Below, in pieces: positions 6,758 through 14,343 of a DNA stretch of 26,614 nucleotides. Location: positions 1 to 26,614 of the forward strand of contig CALEWH010000005.1 in the NCBI GenBank assembly GCA_937925475.1. Reading direction: 5' to 3'. Within the stretch, counting starts at the first letter, position 1; the number at the start of each line of letters is the position of its first letter. A model generated the notes under the pieces. The model worked only from the letters and a program-made list of their open reading frames with translations, searched no databases and was not told the DNA's origin. Source of the DNA: an uncultured Clostridia bacterium. Lineage in GTDB: Bacteria; Bacillota; Clostridia; Christensenellales; UBA1242. Position numbers and translations under genes: made by a program.

Positions 6758-7369
6758 ATGGAAGAATTAAATCAAATAATTGCAAACAATTTAATTAAAT
6801 TTAGAAAGTCGGCAGGGCTCACACAAGGCGAACTTGCTGAAAAACTATGTTATAGCGATAAGTCTGTTTCTAAATGGGAAAGGGGTGACTCTGTCCCAGA
6901 TATTGTTGTGCTTAAAAAACTTGCTGATTTGTATAATGTGACTGTTGACACGCTTATCTCACCAAACGCTAAAAAACCAAAATCGACTCGTTCGTTTTTG
7001 CCTTTCTTGCGTCAAAAACACTTTTTGATTACACTTATGTCTATTGGACTTGTGTGGTTGGTGGCGACTATTGTTTATGCGTGCTTGGGTATGGCTTTGC
7101 CTAACCAAAAGTCATTGTGGATTATCTTTGTGATTGCAATTCCAGTGTCGTTTGTCGTGGCGATTGTTTTTAGCGAACTATGGGGAAACAATATTGTTAG
7201 AGCGGTGTCCATTTCGGGATTTGTTTGGTCGCTAGCCCTTACACTTTATTTGACACTTGATGTTATGAAAAACTGGTTGATGTTTATTATTCCTATTCCT
7301 GTTACTATCTTGGTTGTGATATGGTTTGTGTTTAGAAACAAATTTATAAATAAAATAAAGCAACTTTAA
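6758..7369 (+). CDS. Membrane-tethered XRE-family transcriptional regulator
   Basis: A 203-residue protein. The N-terminal third is a helix-turn-helix of the Cro/C1 (XRE) type (about 10-65: NLIKFRKSAGLTQGELAEKL, then SDKSVSKWERG and PDIVVLKKLADLYNVTVDTL). The rest has four hydrophobic helices (about 88-113, 118-139, 147-169, 172-192) and no other known domain. It would bind DNA while anchored in the membrane; what it senses and controls is unknown. The ATG at 6758 is chosen because the open frame upstream runs through the promoter. There is no ribosome site and TATAAT ends six bases before the ATG, so a leaderless mRNA is likely. The GAGTAG cluster upstream is a possible target. Confidence 0.88.
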   Translation: MEELNQIIANNLIKFRKSAGLTQGELAEKLCYSDKSVSKWERGDSVPDIVVLKKLADLYNVTVDTLISPNAKKPKSTRSFLPFLRQKHFLITLMSIGLVWLVATIVYACLGMALPNQKSLWIIFVIAIPVSFVVAIVFSELWGNNIVRAVSISGFVWSLALTLYLTLDVMKNWLMFIIPIPVTILVVIWFVFRNKFINKIKQL

Positions 7370-7380
7370 GTTGCTTTTTT
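7357..7380 (+). terminator. Terminator overlapping the end of the XRE gene
   Basis: AAAGCAACTT (7357-7366) pairs with AAGTTGCTTT (7368-7377), followed by more T. The stop codon TAA lies in the loop, so the last codons form the left arm. Confidence 0.85.
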
Positions 7381-7407
7381 ACATATGCTGGTTTTTGTGG
7401 AGAAAAT

Positions 7408-8769
7408 ATGATTAAAAAGAACGACATATTAGATGTAGACATTATTGATATGGGCTACAATATGGAAGGAATAGCAAAACACGATGGTGTTGTGCTTTTT
7501 GTTCCATTTGCTATAGTCGGCGAAAAAGTAAGAGTCAAGGTCATCAACACAAAACAAAAAGCCTATATTTGTAAAATTGTCGAGTTGTTGAAGCCTAGTC
7601 CAAATCGAACAAATCCTGTTTGTCCATATTTTAGTAAGTGTGGTGGCTGTCAATGCCAACATATTTTGTACGACTATGCGCTCCAACTAAAAAAAGACCT
7701 TGTTCAAAACGCAATAACTCGCATTGCAAAACAAAACATAATCGTATCCGACACAGTAGCTAGTGATAAGATATATGGCTATCGCAACAAACTTGCTTTG
7801 CCTGTTGACCCAGTTACAAAAAAGGTCGGAATGTTTAAAGAATATTCGCACACAGTTTTGCCTATTATGGATTGTAGTATTCAAGAAAAGTGGGCAAAAA
7901 ATTATATCGATGCGATAAATATTTTTATCGCACAAAACAATATTTCGGTTTATGACGAAACTACTGGAAAAGGTGTTTTGCGTCATGTAGTGGGCAGATG
8001 TTATGACGAAAAATATTTGTTTACTATCGTAATTAATGCGGATAGACTTGATAAAGTGGAAAATCTAATCAATATTTTAAAAGAAAGATTTGATGATTTT
8101 GGGCTGAATATCAATATTAATCGACAAAAATCAAACCTTATTATGACTGACAAATTTGTGCACATATTTGGTAGAGAGAATATTGATATTTGTGAAAACG
8201 ATATTAGTTATAGCATAAACAATGCAAGTTTTTTCCAAGTGAACAACTATATTAAAAAACAGATTTATAGTCGGGTTTTTGACAATATATCCAATGATAT
8301 TGTCATAGACGCATATAGTGGTGCAGGACTTCTTACTGCAATGTGTGCAAAAAAATGTAAGTTTGCATATGGGATAGAGATTGTCAATGAAGCGACAGTT
8401 TCGGCTGATAAATTGATGAAGAAAAACAATATCAAAAATATGCAAAACATTTGTGGTGACAGTGCTTTGGTTTTGCCAAAACTATTAAATAGTATAAATG
8501 GGGATATCACACTTATACTTGATCCACCACGAAAAGGTTGTGACGAAAGAGTTGTTGATGCGATTGTTGGCACTCGACCTAAAAAGATAATTTACATTTC
8601 ATGCAATCCGAGTACGCTTGCACGCGATATTTACAATTTGACAACAAAATGCGAGAGTTTTAAACTTGTTTCTGTTACGCCGTTTGATATGTTTCCACAA
8701 ACAAAGCATGTCGAAACTCTTGCAATACTCGAATGTTCTGAGGAGGGAAAATGCAAAACAATGAATTAA
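7408..8769 (+). CDS. 23S rRNA (uracil-5-)-methyltransferase, TrmA/RlmD family
   Basis: Makes 5-methyluridine in 23S rRNA using S-adenosylmethionine (RlmD/RlmC-type role; which uridine cannot be told from sequence alone). The 453-residue protein has an N-terminal TRAM RNA-binding domain (about 1-62). It has four Fe-S cluster cysteines in the usual pattern, C72, C78, C81 and C156 (CPYFSKCGGC and DCS). The methyltransferase domain includes VIDAYSGAGLL and LILDPPRKGCDERVV, and the catalytic cysteine is C399 in SCNPSTLARD. GGAG (7399-7402) lies six bases before ATG. No clear own promoter is seen in the 27 bases after the preceding terminator, so it may depend on read-through or a promoter inside the XRE gene. 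Its end overlaps the next gene by 19 bases. Confidence 0.95.
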   Translation: MIKKNDILDVDIIDMGYNMEGIAKHDGVVLFVPFAIVGEKVRVKVINTKQKAYICKIVELLKPSPNRTNPVCPYFSKCGGCQCQHILYDYALQLKKDLVQNAITRIAKQNIIVSDTVASDKIYGYRNKLALPVDPVTKKVGMFKEYSHTVLPIMDCSIQEKWAKNYIDAINIFIAQNNISVYDETTGKGVLRHVVGRCYDEKYLFTIVINADRLDKVENLINILKERFDDFGLNININRQKSNLIMTDKFVHIFGRENIDICENDISYSINNASFFQVNNYIKKQIYSRVFDNISNDIVIDAYSGAGLLTAMCAKKCKFAYGIEIVNEATVSADKLMKKNNIKNMQNICGDSALVLPKLLNSINGDITLILDPPRKGCDERVVDAIVGTRPKKIIYISCNPSTLARDIYNLTTKCESFKLVSVTPFDMFPQTKHVETLAILECSEEGKCKTMN

Positions 8770-9992
8770 AACTGTTAAACATTTACAAAATCCTTGCGAC
8801 AACTGCGACAAATCTAGTAGGTATTTTTATTCCAGCGATGATATATGACACAACGGGCAAAATTTGGCTTGCAATACTTTATCTGTTGGCGTCAAACTTT
8901 CTAGCATATGGGATTATTCACATAATTAAGGACTTTTTGCAAAGAAAACCCCAACTAGCATTGTTGCTTCGTACAATTCCGATATTGTGTATGGAAATAT
9001 TTACTGTTTTCATTTACAATATTCCACTGATAAGTATTATTTTTATTGGATTGGCTATGGCGTGGGATATGGCAATAGAAAGTATTGCTTGTGACAGCAT
9101 ATTCAATTATAATGCAGACACATCTAGCGCTAAATCAATGAGCGTACTTTATACTTTTGAAAAAGCAGGTTATGTTATCGCAACAGTGCTCGGTGGATTG
9201 TTTCTAGACCACTTGAATGTGTATGTTTTGATTGCGGTTAGTCTGACATTGTATCTAATAAGTTGTGTGCCACTTTTAGGATTTTATATCAAAAATCGCG
9301 GAAACACAATCTATAATCATGATGCTATTTCAAACGCGTTTTTGGAGTCAAAACTAATCAATGAAAAACAAAAGAAAGAGAAAAAAGAACTTGAAAAATA
9401 TGTTTTGCGTCGTTATCGTGCTTTGACATTTTTAAATTATGGACTTGAAAATAGTTTTATTATTTTGACATTTATGATGTTTGTAAGTTATGGAAGTTAT
9501 ACTATAATTGGTGTGGCAAATGCACTACTTAGTTTGTTTTATGGACTTGGAATATTTGCTGTGGGCAGATGCGATGAGAGATGGGAAATTGAAAGATTAG
9601 TGACAATATTTGCAATTATAAGTGGTGTTCTTCTCGCTGTTAACGGATTTGTGATAAGTGCCAATGTGCATTATGTTGTTCCTATAATCCTTATTTGCGT
9701 GCAATCTTTTATGATGGCATTCCCAATGGTTTTTTGTACAAATCGTATGATTATGAAAGGACAAATACTAGGCGTATCCAATAAGTGTGTAGTGTACAAT
9801 CAGTCGATGCTAAATCTTAATATGGGCATAACATGTGTCTTTGGAGTGCTTTTGCCTTTGTGGACCATGCCACTTGTAGCGGGACTAATGGTGGAGATAA
9901 GTGGATTTAGTATTGAGAAAGTAGAAGAACAAACTCGTAAAAAGATAATTCGTGGAATGCGAGATATAAATGAAAATGATAAAGAGGCGTAG
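8751..9992 (+). CDS. MFS-type membrane transporter
   Basis: A 413-residue protein with about 11-12 hydrophobic segments in two halves. They are separated by a charged cytoplasmic loop at about 187-225 (KNRGNTIYNHDAI through EKQKKEKKELEKYVLRRYRAL). This layout, a DTTGKIWLAILYLL start and the QILGVSNKCVVYNQS region fit a major-facilitator transporter. The substrate is unknown, and a drug- or metabolite-efflux role would be only a guess. AGGAGG (8741-8746) sits inside the methyltransferase gene, four bases before the ATG. The 19-base overlap means the two are co-transcribed and translated together. Confidence 0.75.
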   Translation: MQNNELKLLNIYKILATTATNLVGIFIPAMIYDTTGKIWLAILYLLASNFLAYGIIHIIKDFLQRKPQLALLLRTIPILCMEIFTVFIYNIPLISIIFIGLAMAWDMAIESIACDSIFNYNADTSSAKSMSVLYTFEKAGYVIATVLGGLFLDHLNVYVLIAVSLTLYLISCVPLLGFYIKNRGNTIYNHDAISNAFLESKLINEKQKKEKKELEKYVLRRYRALTFLNYGLENSFIILTFMMFVSYGSYTIIGVANALLSLFYGLGIFAVGRCDERWEIERLVTIFAIISGVLLAVNGFVISANVHYVVPIILICVQSFMMAFPMVFCTNRMIMKGQILGVSNKCVVYNQSMLNLNMGITCVFGVLLPLWTMPLVAGLMVEISGFSIEKVEEQTRKKIIRGMRDINENDKEA

Positions 9993-10004
9993 TCCCCTTT
10001 TTTT
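9981..10004 (+). terminator. Weak candidate terminator after the transporter gene
   Basis: AAAGAGG can pair imperfectly with CCCCTTT across the stop codon, followed by seven T. One mismatch makes it weaker than the others here. Confidence 0.4.
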
Positions 10005-10016
10005 ATTTGTAAACAC

Positions 10017-10045
10017 TTTATAATAATCGAGTTATTTGATATAAT
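10017..10045 (+). promoter_or_regulatory. Promoter of the flavoprotein pair
   Basis: TTTATA (10017-10022), 17 bases, then a perfect TATAAT (10040-10045), followed by AGGAG (10052-10056) and ATG 10063. The leader is very short, about 11 bases. Confidence 0.6.
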
Positions 10046-10062
10046 TATATTAGGAGAAAAAT

Positions 10063-11178
10063 ATGTACGATGTGATAATAGTAGGTGCTGGGGCAAGTGG
10101 AGTAATGTGTGCTATCCAAGCATCAAATAGTGGAAAAAGTGTATTGTTGATAGATGCAAACAATATTCCTGCTAAAAAACTTATGGTGACAGGAAATGGG
10201 AAATGCAATCTTACAAATCTAAACACAAACTCCAACAAATATAACACCAATATAGATAAATATCTTTCGCGTTTTGATGTCAAAGACACCATGTCATTTT
10301 TTACTGATTTGGGACTTTTGATGCATACTGATAATGAGGGTCGAGTATATCCATTTTCAAATAATGCGCGCAGTGTAATTGATGTCTTATGTGAAAAACT
10401 AGATAAAAATAAAGTAACTTTTGTTGGCGAGCAAAAAGTAGTCAAAATTGAGAAATTGCAAGATGAATATAATGTTTTGACAGAAAGTGATAGTTTTGTG
10501 TCAAAAAGTGTAGTTTTGGCTACTGGTGGATTTGATCAAATAAAACTAATAAAAAAATCTAAATTGTATCCTAGTCTTTGTGCATTAAAGACAAATGAAC
10601 ATTATAAAAAACTATCGGGAGTGCGTCTTAGTGATGTAGTTGTGACCGCTAGTTGTTGTGGCAAAACTATGACCGATAGGGGTGAGGTTCTTTTTAAAGA
10701 TGAAGGACTTAGTGGGATAGTTGTGTTTAATATTTCAAGTCTTTTTGCACGAATGAAAAAATATTCGGGGGTCATAAACATAGACTTGATGCCTGACTAT
10801 GATATTAAAGATGTAAAAAGATTGTTGACTGCAAGACTCAAAGACTGTGATATAAACAATATCTTTGTGGGTTGGTTTTCTGATGAAGTATCGAAATTGA
10901 TAATATTAAAATCAGGTGTAAGATCGCTAAGTAAAGATAATGTAGATATCCTCGCAAAATCAATAAAGTCGCTAAAATTTGATGTTGTCGGATATTATGA
11001 CAATAATCAAGTTGTGTCTGGTGGTGTAAGTCTTGATGATTTGGATAATAACCTACAAAGCAAACAAAACTCTGGACTATATATAATAGGCGAATGTTGT
11101 GATGTTGATGGCGAATGTGGTGGATATAATTTGCAATGGGCTTGGACTAGTGGTTGGATAGCAGGAAGTGCAATATGA
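10063..11178 (+). CDS. BaiN/HI0933-like FAD-dependent oxidoreductase
   Basis: A cytoplasmic flavoprotein of the HI0933/YhiN/BaiN family. One relative (BaiN) reduces bile-acid intermediates, but most members have no known substrate, so no reaction is assigned. The 371-residue protein begins with an FAD-binding Rossmann motif, GAGASG (8-13). It has the family hallmark KKLMVTGNGKCNLTN (38-52) and ends with GECCDVDGECGGYNLQWAW, the second FAD-contact motif. The usual length is near 400, so it is slightly short, yet both ends are intact. The start has AGGAG seven bases upstream. The stop overlaps the next ATG in ATGA, so the two flavoproteins are translationally coupled. Confidence 0.92.
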   Translation: MYDVIIVGAGASGVMCAIQASNSGKSVLLIDANNIPAKKLMVTGNGKCNLTNLNTNSNKYNTNIDKYLSRFDVKDTMSFFTDLGLLMHTDNEGRVYPFSNNARSVIDVLCEKLDKNKVTFVGEQKVVKIEKLQDEYNVLTESDSFVSKSVVLATGGFDQIKLIKKSKLYPSLCALKTNEHYKKLSGVRLSDVVVTASCCGKTMTDRGEVLFKDEGLSGIVVFNISSLFARMKKYSGVINIDLMPDYDIKDVKRLLTARLKDCDINNIFVGWFSDEVSKLIILKSGVRSLSKDNVDILAKSIKSLKFDVVGYYDNNQVVSGGVSLDDLDNNLQSKQNSGLYIIGECCDVDGECGGYNLQWAWTSGWIAGSAI

Positions 11179-12749
11179 TAAGAGTTGATAATGTCAAATT
11201 AAAAGTAGGTTTTGGAGATGCCGATGTTATAAAAGCCATCGCAAAAACACTAAAAATAAGACCTAATGATGTAAAAAACTATGAATTTTTAAAATTGGCA
11301 ATAGATGCTAGGAAAAAGCCAAATGTATTTTATGTCGCAAATGTGGGAGTGAGCCTAAGTAATGGGTTTGAAATAAAATTGAATTATCCTACAATAACAA
11401 TAAATCGTGATAGTAGAAAATATGAGAAAATACAAAGTGACATAAGGCCAGTAGTGGTTGGATTTGGTCCTGCTGGAATGTTTGCGTCATTAATGCTCGC
11501 TCGTATGGGGCTTAGACCGATAATAATCGAACAAGGAAAGTGTGTTGATGAAAGAATAGAAGATGTAAACAAATTTTGGAAAGAAGGCAAACTAAACAAG
11601 TACTCTAATGTTCAATTTGGGGAAGGTGGTGCAGGAACATTTAGCGATGGCAAACTCAATTCAAATGCTCACAACGAATATGTTTCTGTTGTTTTAAATG
11701 AGTTTTATTTGCATGGCGCACCAAAAGAAATATTGTATTTGTCGAAACCACATATTGGAAGCGACAACTTAAAAAATGTTGTAAAAAACATAAGAAATGA
11801 AATATTGTCACTTGGTGGTAAGATATATTTTAATACAAAATTTGTCGATGTAAGTGTCAACAATAATAATATTTGTGACATAAAACTATATGATATTGTC
11901 AAAAACACATATTTTAGTATGCCTTGTCAAAAACTTGTTTTGGCGATAGGACATAGTGCAAGAGATGTTTTTGGTTTGCTTTTAAATAAAGGTGCTAATA
12001 TGGCTCAAAAACCATTTGCAATGGGGGTTAGAATTGAGCAAAAACAAAGTGATATAAACATTGCACAATATGGTGAAGGCTTTGATAAAAGATTGCCGTC
12101 TGCTGATTACAAACTTGTTGAGCACTTGCCGAGTGGAAGAAGTGTTTTTACTTTTTGCATGTGCCCTGGTGGTGTTGTGGTGTCGTCTGCAAGTGAAGAA
12201 GGACATATAGTGACTAATGGAATGAGTTATTTTGCAAGAGATAAAGAAAATGCAAATAGTGCAGTTCTTGTAAGTGTTAGACCAGACGACTTTGAAGGAG
12301 ATGATGTTCTTGCGGGTGTAAGGTTTCAAGAAAAATACGAACAACTCGCATTCAAACTTGGCGGGTCAAACTACTGTGCTCCTGCTCAAAGTGTAGGCGG
12401 GTTTTTAAAGAAAACCGATACAAATGCAATAAAAAGTTCGTATCTGCCTAATATAAAAATATGTGACATTGAAAAATGTTTGCCGTCTTTTGTAGCAGAG
12501 TCTATAAGGGTGGCGTTGCCAAGGTTTAATAAAAAACTAAAAAATTTTGCAAAGGATGAAAATTTACTTATTGCAATCGAGAGCCGAAGCAGTAGCCCTG
12601 TCACTATTTTGCGTGGTGAAGACTATCAGTCAAACATAAAGGGCATTTATCCTATTGGTGAAGGCGCAGGTTATGCAGGCGGAATTATGACTAGCGCAAT
12701 AGACGGGATAAAATGTGCAGAAATTATTTATAAAAGTTTGACTAAATGA
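11175..12749 (+). CDS. FAD-dependent dehydrogenase, COG2509 family
   Basis: A 524-residue flavoprotein of the widely conserved but biochemically uncharacterised COG2509 group. A small N-terminal domain (1-90) precedes the dinucleotide-binding motif GFGPAG (96-101). FGEGGAGTFSDGKL (148-161) is the group signature, and YPIGEGAGYAGGIMTSAIDG near the C-terminus is the FAD closing motif. ATG 11175 is chosen because it forms the classic ATGA overlap with the upstream stop and has AGGA at 11163-11166. An upstream ATG at 11154 has no ribosome site. With its neighbour it forms a two-gene flavoprotein operon. Whether they share a substrate is unknown. No terminator is visible after it. Confidence 0.93.
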   Translation: MIRVDNVKLKVGFGDADVIKAIAKTLKIRPNDVKNYEFLKLAIDARKKPNVFYVANVGVSLSNGFEIKLNYPTITINRDSRKYEKIQSDIRPVVVGFGPAGMFASLMLARMGLRPIIIEQGKCVDERIEDVNKFWKEGKLNKYSNVQFGEGGAGTFSDGKLNSNAHNEYVSVVLNEFYLHGAPKEILYLSKPHIGSDNLKNVVKNIRNEILSLGGKIYFNTKFVDVSVNNNNICDIKLYDIVKNTYFSMPCQKLVLAIGHSARDVFGLLLNKGANMAQKPFAMGVRIEQKQSDINIAQYGEGFDKRLPSADYKLVEHLPSGRSVFTFCMCPGGVVVSSASEEGHIVTNGMSYFARDKENANSAVLVSVRPDDFEGDDVLAGVRFQEKYEQLAFKLGGSNYCAPAQSVGGFLKKTDTNAIKSSYLPNIKICDIEKCLPSFVAESIRVALPRFNKKLKNFAKDENLLIAIESRSSSPVTILRGEDYQSNIKGIYPIGEGAGYAGGIMTSAIDGIKCAEIIYKSLTK

Positions 12750-12758
12750 CGCTAATAT

Positions 12759-12787
12759 TTGACTTTATCTTTCAAATTAATTAAGAT
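12759..12787 (+). promoter_or_regulatory. Candidate promoter of the zinc-ribbon membrane protein
   Basis: TTGACT (12759-12764), 17 bases, then TAAGAT (12782-12787). Transcription would begin near the GGAG ribosome site, giving a leader of only about 13 bases. Confidence 0.45.
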
Positions 12788-12806
12788 ATTTGTGGAGTTT
12801 AAAAAC

Positions 12807-13493
12807 ATGAAAAAGAAAGCAAGTTTTCCTAAAATTATTACTATCATCGCTATTGTTGTTATCCTTATAGGTGTTTTTGGTGCGTTTTCGGGTGCACTTG
12901 GCTGGGGACTAAAAGACGATGAGAAATGTAGATACAAAATAAATAGTTTTGATATTGTCGTAAATAGCGAAGATAGTGACTATTATGACATAAAAGCGTC
13001 AATCACTCTATATAATTTGTCCGATGAAGTGGAAGGAACACTGGTTCTTACACTTGAAGACCAACACAAAAATCGTTGTAATGCGACTTTTGGCAATGTG
13101 AAAATCAACCCAAATACAACTCACACTGAAAGAGTGGAATGTCACAGCGTCAAGACTGCCGACGAAGATGACGGACTAGATTATGACATTAAGGTTGTGG
13201 GAGTGACTTTGGCGGGAAGAGAGTTTGTAAAATACTCTATCTACAACAATGCTTTCAGCATAGTTGTTTTAGTTGGTGTTGTGCTTCTTATCGTTGCTAA
13301 AGTCGTTAAAAATAAAGCAAAATCCGACGAAGACGAAGTTGAAGTGTCTAATACAGTCGACAGCCAACGCCTTGGAGAACTTGTAAAAGAAAAAATCGAA
13401 GAGAAAAAAGAAGAAAACAGATGTAAATATTGTGGTTGCTTGCTTGATGAAAGTGACAAAAAGTGTTCAAACTGTGGAGCACCACGAAAATAA
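12807..13493 (+). CDS. Two-pass membrane protein with C-terminal zinc ribbon
   Basis: I do not recognise a named family. The 228-residue protein has an N-terminal hydrophobic segment (about 8-30). A domain of about 115 residues follows, rich in beta-type and polar residues (36-148; ITLYNLSDEVEGTLVLTLED resembles an FxLYN-type immunoglobulin-like fold). A second membrane segment lies at 150-167, then an acidic, lysine-rich linker (168-205). The protein ends in a zinc ribbon with C206, C209, C220 and C223 (CKYC, CSNC). The middle domain is probably outside the cell and the ribbon inside. The ATG at 12807 has GGAG at 12794-12797; the longer open frame upstream runs into the promoter. Role unknown. 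Confidence 0.8.
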   Translation: MKKKASFPKIITIIAIVVILIGVFGAFSGALGWGLKDDEKCRYKINSFDIVVNSEDSDYYDIKASITLYNLSDEVEGTLVLTLEDQHKNRCNATFGNVKINPNTTHTERVECHSVKTADEDDGLDYDIKVVGVTLAGREFVKYSIYNNAFSIVVLVGVVLLIVAKVVKNKAKSDEDEVEVSNTVDSQRLGELVKEKIEEKKEENRCKYCGCLLDESDKKCSNCGAPRK

Positions 13494-13514
13494 CAGTCGC
13501 ATATGGTCAACAAC

Positions 13515-13541
13515 AAAAACACTCCTAGCGAGTGTTTTTTT
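13515..13541 (+). terminator. Terminator after the zinc-ribbon membrane protein
   Basis: AAAAACACTC (13515-13524) pairs with GAGTGTTTTT (13530-13539) across a CTAGC loop, with further T after it. Confidence 0.9.
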
Positions 13542-13552
13542 ATTAAAATCTA

Positions 13553-13581
13553 CTGACAAAAACAAATGTTTTTGATACAAT
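13553..13581 (+). promoter_or_regulatory. Promoter of the sufC/sufB-like operon
   Basis: CTGACA (13553-13558), 17 bases, then TACAAT (13576-13581): one mismatch from consensus in each box. The start would be near 13588. Confidence 0.65.
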
Positions 13582-13623
13582 ATGCGAGGTAATAATATTA
13601 CTAATGAAATTTTTAGGAGAAAT

Positions 13624-14343
13624 ATGTTAGAACTCAAAAATATAACATACAAAATAGATGGCAAAACCATCTTAGACGATATAAGCCTAAATTTTGACTA
13701 TGGCAAAATCTATGCCATAACTGGACACAACGGAAGTGGAAAGAGCACACTTGTCAAAATTGTTATGGGCATAATCAAACAATCAAGCGGTGACATTGTT
13801 TTGGACGGCGAAAACATAAACTCAATTGACATTACTTCAAGGGCGCAAAAGGGCATTGGATTTACCTTCCAACAACCTGTCAAATTTAAAGGTCTTACAG
13901 TAAGTGATCTAATAAGTGTTGCTTCAAAAGGTCAAGTAGGTTTTAAATGTGGATGCGACTATCTAAGCAAAGTGGGTTTGTGTGCGAAAGAATATGCTGA
14001 GCGCGAACTAGATAGTAGTTTGTCGGGCGGTGAGTTAAAGCGCATAGAACTTGCAATCAGTCTTGCCGAAAACAAGAAGATAAACATATATGATGAGCCC
14101 GAAGCAGGCATTGACATATGGAGTTTTGAAGGCCTAACAGATGTTTTTAAAGACCTACGAAACAAAAATAGCCTAACAATCATTGTTACGCACCAACAAA
14201 AGATCTTAGACATAGCCGATTATGTAATTGTGCTAAATTCTTCGCATCTTGATGCATTTGGCAAGCGTGAAGAAGTTTTGCCAAAACTTGAAAACAAAGT
14301 ATGCAATAGACTAGTAAGCGAGGTGGAAAATGGACAAAATTGA
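13624..14343 (+). CDS. SufC-like Fe-S assembly ATPase
   Basis: ATPase that would pair with the SufB-like scaffold encoded next to build Fe-S clusters in the cytoplasm. The product is 239 residues. Walker A is GHNGSGKST (34-42), the Q-loop is FTFQQP (80-85), the signature is LSGGE (133-137), Walker B with INIYDEPEAGID is at 153-164, and the switch histidine is H190. The DEPEAGID form and the SufB-like neighbour, with no membrane partner, separate it from transport ATPases. ATG 13624 has AGGAG at 13615-13619; upstream in-frame codons lie in the leader. The end overlaps the next gene by 14 bases. It resembles the short SufC of two-gene minimal systems; a sufC symbol is withheld because it is not the classical sufBCD context. 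Confidence 0.88.
   Translation: MLELKNITYKIDGKTILDDISLNFDYGKIYAITGHNGSGKSTLVKIVMGIIKQSSGDIVLDGENINSIDITSRAQKGIGFTFQQPVKFKGLTVSDLISVASKGQVGFKCGCDYLSKVGLCAKEYAERELDSSLSGGELKRIELAISLAENKKINIYDEPEAGIDIWSFEGLTDVFKDLRNKNSLTIIVTHQQKILDIADYVIVLNSSHLDAFGKREEVLPKLENKVCNRLVSEVENGQN

Noticed and set aside
8265..8573. 102-codon minus-strand frame inside the rRNA methyltransferase gene
   Set aside because: It is antisense to conserved methyltransferase motifs and has no start signals.
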